Source: Myxococcales bacterium
Lineage (GTDB): Bacteria; Myxococcota_A; Polyangia; JAAYKL01
Length of the DNA stretch: 37,396 nucleotides
Assembly (NCBI GenBank): GCA_012522445.1
Contig: JAAYKL010000058.1
Span: 1-37,396, forward strand
Direction of reading: 5' to 3'
Part shown: in pieces, positions 8,704 to 19,272 of the stretch
Layout: the number at the start of each line of letters is the position of its first letter
How positions within the stretch are numbered: the first letter of the stretch is position 1
Position numbers and translations under genes: made by a program
Notes under the pieces: model-generated
The model's input: the letters and a program-made list of their open reading frames with translations, nothing else
What the model was told of the DNA's origin: nothing
The model's database searches: none

Positions 8704-10344
8704 ATGAAAAAAACCATGTTGTTCTCGCTGATGGCGATCTTCGCCCTGTCGATGACGGCTTGTAAGAAACCTGCAAAAGCCGAAAACGACGAAAAACCCG
8801 CCGTCACCGAAAAAGTCCAACTCGACTTCCACATTATGTCCAAATGCCCCTTTGGCGTAAAAGTACTCGAAGCTGTGGCCCCGGTCCTCGACAAGATGGG
8901 CGACAACGTCGACTTCAACGTTTACTACATCGGCCGCGAAAAAGACGGCAAGCCCACCTCCATGCACGGCGACGACGAAGTAAAAGGCAACATCCTCCAG
9001 CTTTGCGCCAAAGAAGTGGGCGGCACCAAGCCTTGGCTCGAATTCCTCAAATGCCAAAACGCCGACTGGCGCAAAATCCCTGCGGGCTGGGAGTCCTGTG
9101 CCACCAAGGCCCAAATCGACGTCGCCAAAATGAAAGCCTGCTACGAAGGCGACCAGGGCACCCAACTCGTGCTGGCCTCCATGAAGGTCTCCGAAGAGAA
9201 AAAAGCCACCGGCAGCCCCACCATCTACTTGGCCGATGAGCGCTACTCCGGCGGTCGCACCGAAGCGGCCTTTGCCCGCGCGCTCTGCGGTAAGTTCCAA
9301 GGCGCCAAGCCCGAGTACTGCACCGACATCCCCGAGCCGACCAAAATCCCCGTGACGGTCATCGGCGATCAGCGCTGCAAAGCCCAGGGCTGCGACCCGC
9401 GCCGTTTTCTCTCCTTCATCAGCAACACCTTCGAAGGCGCCGAAGTCACCACCCTCGACTGGGCCGACGAAAAGGCCAAGGCCCTCTTTGCCAAAACCGG
9501 CGAGCAATACCTGCCGGTGGCCATTTTCGATGCGGCCGTCGAAAAGGAAGAGAGCGGTTACCAGCGCCTGAGCCGTCGCCTCAAAAAACTCGACAGCGGC
9601 GAATTCGTCTACCCCTTGGGGCAGTACGCCCGCCCGCCGTGGGACCCCAACGCTGAGGTCTGCGACGACGGCATCGACAACACGGGCAATGGCCTCATCG
9701 ACTGCGCCGACCCCACCTGCCAAGGCAAGAAGGTCTGCCGCGACGAGATCAAAAACAAAGTCAATCTCTTCGTCATGAGCCAGTGCCCCTACGGTGTGCG
9801 CACGGTCGACGCCATGAAAGAAGTCCTGGAAGCCTTTGGCAAGGACCGCAAAAAGATCGACTTCACCATTGAATTCATCGGCAAAAACAACGACGGCGTC
9901 CTCGGCTCCATGCACGGCGACGGCGAGGTCCAAGAAAACCTCCGCCAGATCTGCGCGCAAAAAATCTATGGTGCCAAGTACAAATACATGGACTACGTGC
10001 TGTGCCGCAACACCGCCTTCACCACCAACCGCGGCAAGGAAGAGCCCGGCGCCTGGGAAGCCTGCGCCACCGGTGGCATCAGCGCGCAAGCGATCCGCAA
10101 ATGCGCCGAAGGCCCCGAGGGACAAAAGCTGCTGGCCGATTCCTTCGCCCTGGCCGAGAGCCTGGGGTTGACCGGTTCTCCGAGCTGGCTCCTCAACAAC
10201 CGCCTCGACATGAACGGCCGCACGCCTGAGCAAATCAAGGCGGCCTTCTGTGCCCAAAATCCGGGCACGGCGGGCTGCGAAAAAACGCTCTCCGCAGCGG
10301 CTCCCGGCGCCCCCGTTCCCGCGGGCTCCTGCGGCGGCAACTAA
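8704..10344 (+). CDS. Lipoprotein with three thioredoxin-like domains and a MopE-type metal motif
   Basis: This 546-residue protein has a lipoprotein signal (LSMTAC, lipid Cys at 20). It looks like an internal duplication around a middle domain. Domain 1 (about 37-205) has MSKCPFG with C48 and a cis-Pro loop GSPT (170-173). Domain 2 (about 215-305) has C225 and C230 in DQRCKAQGC and a YLPV cis-Pro loop. Domain 3 (about 350-526) repeats domain 1: MSQCPYG with C361, SMHGDGEVQEN, and GSPS (491-494). A Cys-rich segment CDDGIDNTGNGLIDC (from 320) ending DPTC matches the putative metal-binding repeat of MopE-like myxobacterial proteins (PF11617). Many paired cysteines suggest disulfide or metal handling outside the inner membrane. 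CPxG has only one Cys, so it is not a standard CxxC oxidoreductase. The ribosome binding site AAAGGAG lies 6 nt upstream. Function is unknown. Confidence 0.8.
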   Translation: MKKTMLFSLMAIFALSMTACKKPAKAENDEKPAVTEKVQLDFHIMSKCPFGVKVLEAVAPVLDKMGDNVDFNVYYIGREKDGKPTSMHGDDEVKGNILQLCAKEVGGTKPWLEFLKCQNADWRKIPAGWESCATKAQIDVAKMKACYEGDQGTQLVLASMKVSEEKKATGSPTIYLADERYSGGRTEAAFARALCGKFQGAKPEYCTDIPEPTKIPVTVIGDQRCKAQGCDPRRFLSFISNTFEGAEVTTLDWADEKAKALFAKTGEQYLPVAIFDAAVEKEESGYQRLSRRLKKLDSGEFVYPLGQYARPPWDPNAEVCDDGIDNTGNGLIDCADPTCQGKKVCRDEIKNKVNLFVMSQCPYGVRTVDAMKEVLEAFGKDRKKIDFTIEFIGKNNDGVLGSMHGDGEVQENLRQICAQKIYGAKYKYMDYVLCRNTAFTTNRGKEEPGAWEACATGGISAQAIRKCAEGPEGQKLLADSFALAESLGLTGSPSWLLNNRLDMNGRTPEQIKAAFCAQNPGTAGCEKTLSAAAPGAPVPAGSCGGN

Positions 10345-10396
10345 GTCCTCTCTCCTGCTCCCGATAATCCCTACAGCCTAATCTCACCGCGCCCAG

Positions 10397-10515
10397 AACA
10401 ACTCCGGACGATACCGGACAACTCCGCAACGACACCGGGCGATACCGGACAACTCCGCAACAACACCGGGCGATACCGGACAACTCCGCAACGACACCGG
10501 AACAACACCGGGCAG
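10397..10515. repeat. 31-bp tandem repeat, about 3.5 copies
   Basis: The unit begins GATACCGGACAACTCCGCAA and is repeated at 10410-10440, 10441-10471 and 10472-10500, with partial copies on both sides (ACAACTCCG before; AACACCGGGC after). Copies differ at only one or two bases. The 31-nt period is not a multiple of three, so it is not coding. The surrounding 10345-10595 gap between two convergent genes holds nothing else that I recognise. Confidence 0.85.
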
Positions 10516-10595
10516 CACTGGGCGCGCCCTTCTTGCGTGCGTGCCTGGCGAGAACGGCTCCGGATTACTGGGGGATTTTTAGAGCTGGGGGATTT

Positions 10596-11441
10596 TTAAA
10601 ACTGGGTGACGTCGTAGTCGTCGGGGAGGTTGCGCGCATCGTAGCAAAACCCGATGCCGTCTTTTTCGACACAGGCGTATTCGCCGGGGGCATCCCACAC
10701 CGGGTCGTGCTCGTCGATGCGGCAATCGGCATCGTCGGTGCAGGGCTTGACGCAGGTCTTGGTCTTCAGGGTTGCCGAGAAGATGAGGGCCGAGATCTCA
10801 ATTTCATTTTCGAGCATCACCAGGCCAGCGGGGCACGTGGTCATCGCATCAAAATCACCGTACTCTGCGGCATTGCAAATCGTTGGTGCGCCGTCGCAGT
10901 TCGTCGCCTGCAGGGCGCAGTATCCGTTGGCAAACCAAATGTGGCTGGACAGGTTGCCATTGTAGCTGCGCGCGCAGACCACTTCGGCACCGGGGTGATC
11001 GGTGGGCAGGTTGCCGCAGCCAACAATGGGCCCGCCGTTGGGCACGGGAACGGGATTGTTGGGCAGGGTGTTGTTGAAGCAAGTCTTGGCCGTGCAGGCG
11101 CAGGGATCGCCCACGTCGTCACCGACATCCTGGGCCACGGGCTCGCTGTCGCTCTCCGTGTCGCCATTTTCCGTCTCCGTGTCGCCGTCCGCGCTGTCCG
11201 TGTCGCCATCAGGGGTTTTGTCGTCGGTGCCCTTGTCGTCGGAACCCTTGTCGTCGGAACCCTTGTCGTCGGTGCCCTTGTCGTCGGTGCCCTTGTCGTC
11301 GGAACCCTTGTCGTCGGAACCCTTATCATCCGTGTTGGTATCGACGTCGCCTTTTTTGTCATCGTCGTCGCTGCCACAAGACACGGCCATCAACAGGGCC
11401 GCCGACAGCAGCCAGGCCCAAACACGCAAATGCTTATTCAT
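10596..11441 (-). CDS. Secreted lipoprotein with (S/T)DDKG repeats and Cys-rich C-terminal domain
   Basis: Starting at ATG 11441 (AAGGAGA ribosome binding site), this is a 281-residue lipoprotein: MNKHLRVWAWLLSAALL followed by lipobox VSC with Cys at 22. Just after the lipid anchor comes a spacer of seven DDKG pentads, (S/T)DDKG, then an Asp/Glu/Thr-rich stretch. The remaining 170 or so residues form a compact domain with about 14 cysteines, many in pairs such as CACTAKTC, suggesting disulfides or an EGF-like fold, with CVKPCTDDADCRIDE near the end as seen in myxobacterial Cys-rich repeats. An upstream in-frame extension to 11813 is only a shadow of the neighbouring gene. It overlaps the end of the preceding gene by 8 nt, so it is probably translationally coupled to it. 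I do not recognise the globular part. Confidence 0.75.
   Translation of the reverse strand: MNKHLRVWAWLLSAALLMAVSCGSDDDDKKGDVDTNTDDKGSDDKGSDDKGTDDKGTDDKGSDDKGSDDKGTDDKTPDGDTDSADGDTETENGDTESDSEPVAQDVGDDVGDPCACTAKTCFNNTLPNNPVPVPNGGPIVGCGNLPTDHPGAEVVCARSYNGNLSSHIWFANGYCALQATNCDGAPTICNAAEYGDFDAMTTCPAGLVMLENEIEISALIFSATLKTKTCVKPCTDDADCRIDEHDPVWDAPGEYACVEKDGIGFCYDARNLPDDYDVTQF
11218..11335 (-). repeat. 15-bp coding tandem repeat giving (S/T)DDKG pentads
   Basis: About seven copies of a 15-bp unit (in coding sense close to GGTTCCGACGACAAG) sit in frame inside the lipoprotein gene. The first residue of the pentads runs S,S,T,T,S,S,T, so there is a higher-order period of about 60 bp. Copy number changes would keep the frame and only alter spacer length. 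Confidence 0.8.
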
Positions 11442-11862
11442 GAATGTCTCCTTCTTCTGCACCTGAACCCGCGGGTTCCAGGCGGTTAATGCGCTCATCT
11501 TCTGACTCGTCGCCGGCAGCCAAAATGCGCCGCTCGGCCGTTTGGTAAAACAAAAACTTAAACTTCGGCAGCACCCGCGCCGTGTAATGCGCCAAGGGCT
11601 CGTCCAATGCGTCTTCGAGCTCGTCGGTGATGCGCCCCGCCTCCTTTGCCGCGGCGACAAGTTCGGGATGTTGCGCCAAGACATCGGCAACCAAGGTGTC
11701 GGCCATTTGCTGCGCCAGGTTTGGCGAACCGATGAGCTTGCGGCTCGGGAGCGGTCTGCGCCGCATCTGGCGCTTGACACCGCGCGTCGTCGTAAACAAG
11801 TGCACCACCACAATGAACAAAAACACGAGCACCCCGAGGGCTGCGAGGCCTTCTATCGACAT
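11434..11862 (-). CDS. Small single-pass membrane protein
   Basis: The start at ATG 11862 overlaps the purD stop codon (TGATG), so it is probably coupled to purD. The 142-residue product has one N-terminal membrane helix (IEGLAALGVLVFLFIVVVHL), a very basic stretch (RGVKRQMRRRPLPSRK) just inside, and an acidic helical cytosolic tail. The orientation N-out, C-in follows the positive-inside rule. I do not recognise the family. Its stop codon lies within the start region of the following lipoprotein gene, so purD, this gene and the lipoprotein form a compact overlapping unit. Confidence 0.65.
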   Translation of the reverse strand: MSIEGLAALGVLVFLFIVVVHLFTTTRGVKRQMRRRPLPSRKLIGSPNLAQQMADTLVADVLAQHPELVAAAKEAGRITDELEDALDEPLAHYTARVLPKFKFLFYQTAERRILAAGDESEDERINRLEPAGSGAEEGDIHE

Positions 11863-13148
11863 CAGCTTCTCCCCTTCTCTGGGGACAGGGCGCGGTGCCC
11901 GATGTCGCGCCGCATGCGCATCCCCGACCACGAAATGCCGTCGGCGACCCGATAGGCAGCGGCCTGTGCAGCACGCAGATCACCGCCCACGCCGGTCACC
12001 CCCAGCACCCGACCGCCGTTGGTCACCACGCGATCGCCGTCGCGCCGCGTACCCGCGTGAAAGACCACCGCATCGGTTGCGGCATCGGCCGATTCGAGAC
12101 CCGAGATGACCTGCCCCTTGTCGCAGGGCCCCGGATAACCGCCCGCCGCCAACACCACGCACAGGGCAGCGCCCGCGCGCCAGGAGAGCGATCGCCCCGG
12201 CAACCGGCCCAAGGCAGCGCTGTACAGCACGTCGGCCAAATCGCTCTCGAGCAGGGCGAGCAAGGGTTGGCACTCCGGATCGCCGAAGCGCACGTTGAAC
12301 TCGAGCACGCGGATGTCGTCGCCGTCGATCATGAGGCCGGCGTAGAGCACCCCGCGAAAGGGATGTCCCTCCGCCGCCATGCCGTTGACAGTGGGCAACA
12401 GCACCTCTTTTTCGATGCGCGCCAACAGCGCTGGCGTCACCAGCGGCGCCGGGCAATACGCCCCCATGCCCCCGGTGTTGGGCCCCGCGTCACCGTCGTA
12501 AGCGGCCTTGTGATCTTGCGAGGCCAACAATGGCAAGATGTGGCGCCCATCGCTGATGGCGAGGATTGACGCCTCTTCGCCCACCAAAAAGTCTTCGATG
12601 ACCACACGGGCACCGGCGCTCCCGAACACCCCGTCGGCCAGCATCTCGCGCACCGCCGCGCGCGCTTCGTCGCGGGTCTGGCAAATGATCACGCCCTTGC
12701 CGGCGGCCAGGCCATCGGCCTTGACCACGCAGGGCATGGGACGCGCTTCGACTTCGGCCAAGGCCTCATCCAGCGCTTCGTGGGCGGTGAACTGCGCCGT
12801 GGGGATGCCGTGGCGCAGCATGAATTGCTTGGAGAACTCCTTGCTGCCCTCGAGCTGTGCCGCGGCGGCAGAGGGGCCAAACACCGGGATGCCGCGCTCG
12901 TCCAGTCGGTCGGCCAGACCCAGCACCAACGGCACCTCGGGGCCCACCACCACGAGGTCGACCCGCTCGGTCACCGCCAACACCAACAGCGCATCAATGT
13001 CGTCAGCAGGCACGTCGACACAGCGGGCGTGTCGCGAAATGCCGCCATTTCCCGGCGCACAAATCACCTCGTCGACGCGCTGACTCTGCGCCAACTTCCA
13101 ACAGAGCGCGTGCTCGCGCCCCCCGCTGCCCACCACCAAAATCTTCAT
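11862..13148 (-). CDS. purD: Phosphoribosylamine-glycine ligase
   Basis: This 428-residue ATP-grasp enzyme makes glycinamide ribonucleotide in purine synthesis. Features seen are the N-terminal MKILVVGSGGREHAL, the PGNGG block, VVVGPEVPLVLGL, PCVVKADGLAAGKGV in the ATP-grasp B domain, NTGGMGAYCPAP and the LEFNVRFGDPECQ metal-binding block. Length and order are normal. A GGAGA ribosome binding site precedes ATG 13148. Its last base overlaps the start of a small membrane protein gene. No other purine genes are close. Confidence 0.96.
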   Translation of the reverse strand: MKILVVGSGGREHALCWKLAQSQRVDEVICAPGNGGISRHARCVDVPADDIDALLVLAVTERVDLVVVGPEVPLVLGLADRLDERGIPVFGPSAAAAQLEGSKEFSKQFMLRHGIPTAQFTAHEALDEALAEVEARPMPCVVKADGLAAGKGVIICQTRDEARAAVREMLADGVFGSAGARVVIEDFLVGEEASILAISDGRHILPLLASQDHKAAYDGDAGPNTGGMGAYCPAPLVTPALLARIEKEVLLPTVNGMAAEGHPFRGVLYAGLMIDGDDIRVLEFNVRFGDPECQPLLALLESDLADVLYSAALGRLPGRSLSWRAGAALCVVLAAGGYPGPCDKGQVISGLESADAATDAVVFHAGTRRDGDRVVTNGGRVLGVTGVGGDLRAAQAAAYRVADGISWSGMRMRRDIGHRALSPEKGRS

Positions 13149-13227
13149 CGGTCTCTCCGTTGTATGCTCGCGATGCCCCCGTCATCGTTCGTTGTGTCGC
13201 GACTGATCGCCTTTGTTATCGTTTATA

Positions 13228-13240
13228 GAGGCGATGCCTC
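13228..13240. other. Palindrome GAGGC-GAT-GCCTC between the ATPase gene and purD
   Basis: A perfect 5-bp inverted repeat lies in the 123-nt gap. On the minus strand it is followed directly by TATAAA, which could be a -10 box for purD, or the pair could be a weak terminator of the ATPase gene. Neither reading is strong. Confidence 0.3.
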
Positions 13241-13271
13241 CGCCTTCGTTTCCCCCCAAAGCCGGGATTCG

Positions 13272-15089
13272 TCAACGCCGTTCTTCGTCGATCGTGCAGC
13301 GCATCACCTCGTCGAAAGACGTTTCGCCCTGGGCGAGTTTTTGCACCGCTGCTTCCCGCAGGGTCACCGTGCCGTCGGCGCGCGCCTGCCGCATAATTTC
13401 GGCCGCATCGGCCTTGCGCGCGATGAGCTCGCGGATGTTGTCGTTGACCTCTAGGAGCTCGAAGACGCCGGTGCGCCCGTACAGACCGGTGTTGCGGCAA
13501 TACACGCAGCCCGCCCCTTCCCACACCGTCAGCGACTCCTGGTCCATGCTCTCCAAGTCGATGCCCAGCAAGGCGAGCTGCTTGGGGTCGAGTTGCACTT
13601 CGACGCGACACCTGGGACAGACGCACCGCACGAGGCGCTGGGCCACCACTCCCACCAGCGTCGAGGAAATCAAAAAGGGGTTGATGCCCAACTCGATGAG
13701 CCGCGTCACGCTGGCAGCGGTGTCGTTGGTGTGCAGCGTCGAGATGACCAAGTGACCGGTCAGGGCCGCCTGGATGGCTTGCTCCGCTGTCTCTGCGTCG
13801 CGGATTTCGCCCACCATGATGATGTCCGGGTCTTGCCGCAGGATGTGGCGCAGCGCCGCGGCAAACGTCACGCCGATGCGCGTCTGGATGGCCACCTGGT
13901 TGAACTCCTCCACCACCATCTCGATGGGGTCCTCGATGCTGACCACGTTGACCTGCGGGCTCGAGAGGTAGCGCAATGTTGAATAGAGCGTGGTGGTTTT
14001 CCCCGAACCCGTGGGGCCCGTCACCAAGATGAGGCCGTTGGGGCGTTCGACGAATTCGAGGTAGCTCGCGTGCGCCGCCTCGGTGAAGCCCAAGTCCGCC
14101 GTGCTCTGGATGAGCACCGTGGGATCGAAAATTCGGATGACCAGCTTCTCGCCAAAGGCCACCGGCAGGGTCGAGACGCGCATCTCCACCTCGACGTCTT
14201 CGCGTTGGGTTTTGAAACGGCCGTCTTGGGGGCGTCGGCGCTCGGCGAGATCGAGGCGCGACATCGTTTTGAGGCGGCTCACCATGGCCGGATGCACCGC
14301 CTTGGGGATTTTGTAGATGTCGTGCAGCACCCCGTCGATGCGCATGCGCACCTGCGAATGCTCGCGCTTGGGCTCGATGTGGATGTCCGAGGCGCGTTGG
14401 TCGAAGGCGTAGTGCAAAATGTAATCGACGGCGTTGACGACGTGCTGGTCGTTGGCCTCGATTTCATCGACCTTGCCCAGGCGCGTGAGCTGCTCAAGGT
14501 TGCCGATGTCAATGGTGGGCGCCATGTCCTTGGCGGCGTGGGCCACCGAGCGCTTAAAGCCGTACACCTCGGTAATAATGCGCTGGATGTCCGAGCGCAG
14601 GCTGAGCACCGGCCGGATCTGCATGCGGGTCAGCACGGCCAGCTCTTCGAAGAGATGCCCCTCCCACGGGTCGGAGACCGCCACCACCAGGGTGTCACCC
14701 TCTTTGCGCAGCGGCAGCACCGACGTGCGCCGGGCAAAGGGCAACGAGACCGTGGAGGTGATGAGGTTGGCATCGAGCTTCAGCGGGTCAATCGTGACGA
14801 ACTCCATGTCCACGTGCTGCGCCAGGGTTTGCACGATGCGCGCCTCATCGACGATGACGCCGTTGGGGTCGCCCCCCTTTCGGAAGCCAAAGGCCGACAT
14901 GATTTGAATGGCGGTGATGTTTTGCCGGGCGACGCGCGACCGGGTCCCGGTGCGTCCGGCGGCCATCGACAGCCGCGCGCGCTGCCCATCCGATCGCACG
15001 ACGGCATCTCGCCCCTGTTCTTGGGTCAAGAGCCCGTGTTGCACGAGAATGGTCGACAGTTCTTCTACGGTGATGCGTTCGGTTCTCAT
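13272..15089 (-). CDS. GspE/PilB-type secretion or pilus assembly ATPase
   Basis: From ATG 15089 the protein has 605 residues; a start at 15122 would add 11. Neither start has a clear ribosome binding site. An N-terminal MshEN-like region (about 80-170: EARIVQTLAQ, SLPFARRTSVLPLRKEGDTLVVAVSDP) precedes the hexameric ATPase core with ASDIHIEP (Asp box), Walker A GPTGSGKT (about 358-365), Walker B DPDIIMVGEIRD and His box TGHLVISTLHTNDT. A tetracysteine zinc motif, CPRC and CVYC, lies near the C-terminus as in GspE and PilB. It would power type II secretion or type IV pilus extension at the inner membrane. No pilin, platform or secretin gene adjoins it, so which machine it drives cannot be told. 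Confidence 0.88.
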   Translation of the reverse strand: MRTERITVEELSTILVQHGLLTQEQGRDAVVRSDGQRARLSMAAGRTGTRSRVARQNITAIQIMSAFGFRKGGDPNGVIVDEARIVQTLAQHVDMEFVTIDPLKLDANLITSTVSLPFARRTSVLPLRKEGDTLVVAVSDPWEGHLFEELAVLTRMQIRPVLSLRSDIQRIITEVYGFKRSVAHAAKDMAPTIDIGNLEQLTRLGKVDEIEANDQHVVNAVDYILHYAFDQRASDIHIEPKREHSQVRMRIDGVLHDIYKIPKAVHPAMVSRLKTMSRLDLAERRRPQDGRFKTQREDVEVEMRVSTLPVAFGEKLVIRIFDPTVLIQSTADLGFTEAAHASYLEFVERPNGLILVTGPTGSGKTTTLYSTLRYLSSPQVNVVSIEDPIEMVVEEFNQVAIQTRIGVTFAAALRHILRQDPDIIMVGEIRDAETAEQAIQAALTGHLVISTLHTNDTAASVTRLIELGINPFLISSTLVGVVAQRLVRCVCPRCRVEVQLDPKQLALLGIDLESMDQESLTVWEGAGCVYCRNTGLYGRTGVFELLEVNDNIRELIARKADAAEIMRQARADGTVTLREAAVQKLAQGETSFDEVMRCTIDEERR

Positions 15090-15249
15090 GGGTCGAAATT
15101 CTAACACAGCGCCCGCATCCATAAAAGAAAGAGCCGCCCTCTCAGGTTGGGCGTCGCAAAATTACCGTCGGGAACGGAGCGAGCGGCGGTGGCGATGCTG
15201 CCTTGGGTGTCGGTCTCGTTGTCGCCTGCGGTGGCGGCCCCAAAACACC

Positions 15250-16881
<1,632 letters not shown>

Positions 16882-16965
16882 TCCCAGCCCTCGCGTGCGC
16901 CCGCATCGCAGCGCCGTTGTCTTTCAAAACGCGCCGTTCCACGTGCCGCCACATCTGCGACAGCG

Positions 16966-19272
16966 TCAGCGGCCGCAGTCCCAGCCCCCAAAGAAATCGA
17001 AGCGGTTGTCGTTGGTATCGATGTTGCCCGGCAGCCGCGAAAAACAGGTGAAGATACCGTTTTCCACCGGGAGCCCCTCGTGCCCCCCAGCCAAATCAAA
17101 GGCGCCGCCCACCTGCAGAGAGTCGACAACCTCGCCGTCCTTGCGCAGCCACAGCAAGAAGGGTTCGTGGCCGACAAAGCGGCTCACCCCGGCGGTATCG
17201 ATAACGGTCACATCGTCCTGCCCCGCTTCGGCGATGATGACCCAACCATTGGCGGGGACAACCCCCGAGAGCGACAGGGCCGGCCCCGAGGGAATGCCTG
17301 TATCTGGATGGCCGCGCTGCAGCGACCAGTCGCCGAGGTCCGCGCCCGGCATCATCTCCAAGGCGATGTGCGCTTGTTCCGGATCGCGGCACACCCGCGC
17401 GATCACCGCCTCGCCCCTGAGGTTCAACACAAAATACCCCTCCGTGCCCAGTTGGGGCACGACGCGCAGCCGCACATGCTCGGGAGCCGCGTCGAAGTAA
17501 TGCTCGGGGTCTCCCAAGGCGCCGGGCGCATCGTCCACCTCGAGCGTGCAGTCTTCTTCATCGTCGCCGTCGCCACAAATTTGCAGGCGCACATCCGGCG
17601 TGGACGCGGGCGATGGATCGAGCCGCCGAGCCACCACAACGGCTTTGTAACGGCAGTCCTCCGCTGCGGGCAACACGGTCTCGAAGACATCTTGGGCCGA
17701 GGCGATGCGCCCGACATGAAACAAATGGGGACACGCCCCCTCCTGCCATTGCGAAACGCCCACGGTCCCGAGAGACGTCGATGAGAGGAAGGCATGCCCC
17801 GATGCGGACAGGTGTAACGGCACCGCACCGTCCACGGCCATGAAGAGATGACCTTGGCGCATCTGGGCCAGGGGCGTTAGGTAGTCGGAGGCCAACCACA
17901 TCGCCTGCAGATCCGCGTAATCCAGCGAAGCGCTGCTCCCCAAGAGGTGCACCAGGCGCGTCACCCCTGTGATCGGCGGTTGAAAAGATGCCGTGGCCAA
18001 CACGGGGGTTTCACTCGCAAACAAGAACTCAGCGGACTTGCCGATCTCATAACCCTGTCGCGGCAATTCGTCTTCGTGGGAGAACGGCAAAAACCCCACA
18101 TGGGCACCGCGCGCCGTGCGCACCACCAACGGGATGCCGCGTTCCCAAAACGAACTTTGCGCCAACCAGGGCAACGCAATGCGCGCCTTACCCGACAGGC
18201 CATTGGCCGCCAGACTCTCGAGGCGCACATGCAGATTGGGCTCGGGGATAACCACATCCCCAAGCAGTGCGTGAAAGAGATTTCCCTCGTCGCCGTCGCC
18301 GTGCTGCAACAGCTCTGGCACGGCAAAAGAGGCAGACTGCGCGACACCGCCGGGCACCAACGGCGCCCCATCGATCACCATGGTGAGGCTGTCATCAGGC
18401 ACGCCGTCTTCGGCGATGGCCACAATTTCCACCGGCACCAACAAGGCGCGACCGTCCACGTTGATCTGCAAACCGGTCCAGCCGCCGGGCCCCTCGGGCG
18501 CTAACGAGACCGTCACCCGCAGGCGATCGCCAAACACGCTTTCGGAGAGGACGCGGTCCACGCGCGCACCGATTCCCGCAGCCAGGGAAGCCGAGAGCGG
18601 GGGATGCGACGCCGCGCCAGAAAAGGGAATGAGGACAGTGCCGACGCCCTTGTCTCGCTCCAGGCGTCCCCAAACACCGGGGATGCTCCACGCCGCCGGG
18701 TGCGACACCACGCGCACAGCAGCAGCGGCCTTGGCGTCGTTTCCTTCCGCGTAAATGTGCAGCAACCCCGCGGTGGCCCCGGGAGATGCGCGCAGCTTCA
18801 AATGAACCGCGTCGTCGTCTTCGTGCCAGGCGACATTGGTGATTTGCCAATGGGGGTCCGCCAAAAACCAACGCACCTGGGACGCGAGGTCCATGCCGTG
18901 TTGCCCCGTCACCACCAAGGTATGCTCCAAGGTTTCTAGGTGCAGCACATCCGGCACCACCGATAGGGCAGGCACCTTTCCGGAGGGCAATACGCGGTAC
19001 CACGCCTCGTATGTGTTGCCGCCGCTAAACAATTGAAACGACGCTGGCCCCACCGGCGCATCGGGCATCGCGTGGTGGTTCTCGATCAACAAACCGCGCT
19101 TTTCACGCGCGGCGTCGTCGATCTCGAAGTCGAAGTGACGGTCGAATCCGATGCCTTGGCGCGGGCTGAGCAATGGAGTGGCCACGAGGTTCATGGTGCC
19201 CTTCTCCATGGTCAGCACCGTTGCATTTCCCGCAGCGCCCTGCACGACGTCGGCGATGGCCCGCAAGCGTCG
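16966..19272 (-). CDS. 3' part of a frameshift-split giant lipoprotein, with lamin-tail-like C-terminus
   Basis: From the first codon after a G8 run (19280-19273) to the stop there are 768 residues in frame. The segment begins RRLRAIADVVQGAAG and continues the Ig-like theme of the upstream gene; no convincing start codon or ribosome binding site precedes it, which supports a split single gene. The middle is beta-rich without recognised motifs. The C-terminal 110 or so residues look like a lamin-tail domain (LTD): ANGWVIIAEAGQ, FLLWLRKDGEVVDSLQVGG and the ending SRLPGNIDTNDNRFDFF, a form common at the end of secreted LTD proteins. The open frame extends upstream to 19365, but that part is out of frame with the conserved-looking protein. 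It could be a pseudogene, a phase-variable gene or a sequencing error. Confidence 0.7.
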   Translation of the reverse strand, partial: RRLRAIADVVQGAAGNATVLTMEKGTMNLVATPLLSPRQGIGFDRHFDFEIDDAAREKRGLLIENHHAMPDAPVGPASFQLFSGGNTYEAWYRVLPSGKVPALSVVPDVLHLETLEHTLVVTGQHGMDLASQVRWFLADPHWQITNVAWHEDDDAVHLKLRASPGATAGLLHIYAEGNDAKAAAAVRVVSHPAAWSIPGVWGRLERDKGVGTVLIPFSGAASHPPLSASLAAGIGARVDRVLSESVFGDRLRVTVSLAPEGPGGWTGLQINVDGRALLVPVEIVAIAEDGVPDDSLTMVIDGAPLVPGGVAQSASFAVPELLQHGDGDEGNLFHALLGDVVIPEPNLHVRLESLAANGLSGKARIALPWLAQSSFWERGIPLVVRTARGAHVGFLPFSHEDELPRQGYEIGKSAEFLFASETPVLATASFQPPITGVTRLVHLLGSSASLDYADLQAMWLASDYLTPLAQMRQGHLFMAVDGAVPLHLSASGHAFLSSTSLGTVGVSQWQEGACPHLFHVGRIASAQDVFETVLPAAEDCRYKAVVVARRLDPSPASTPDVRLQICGDGDDEEDCTLEVDDAPGALGDPEHYFDAAPEHVRLRVVPQLGTEGYFVLNLRGEAVIARVCRDPEQAHIALEMMPGADLGDWSLQRGHPDTGIPSGPALSLSGVVPANGWVIIAEAGQDDVTVIDTAGVSRFVGHEPFLLWLRKDGEVVDSLQVGGAFDLAGGHEGLPVENGIFTCFSRLPGNIDTNDNRFDFFGGWDCGR

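Noticed and set aside
10397-10515. CRISPR array
   Set aside because: The 31-bp units are directly contiguous with no spacers and no cas genes.
11442-11813. N-terminal extension of the DDKG lipoprotein
   Set aside because: It would bury the lipoprotein signal, and the segment is a shadow of the small membrane protein gene.
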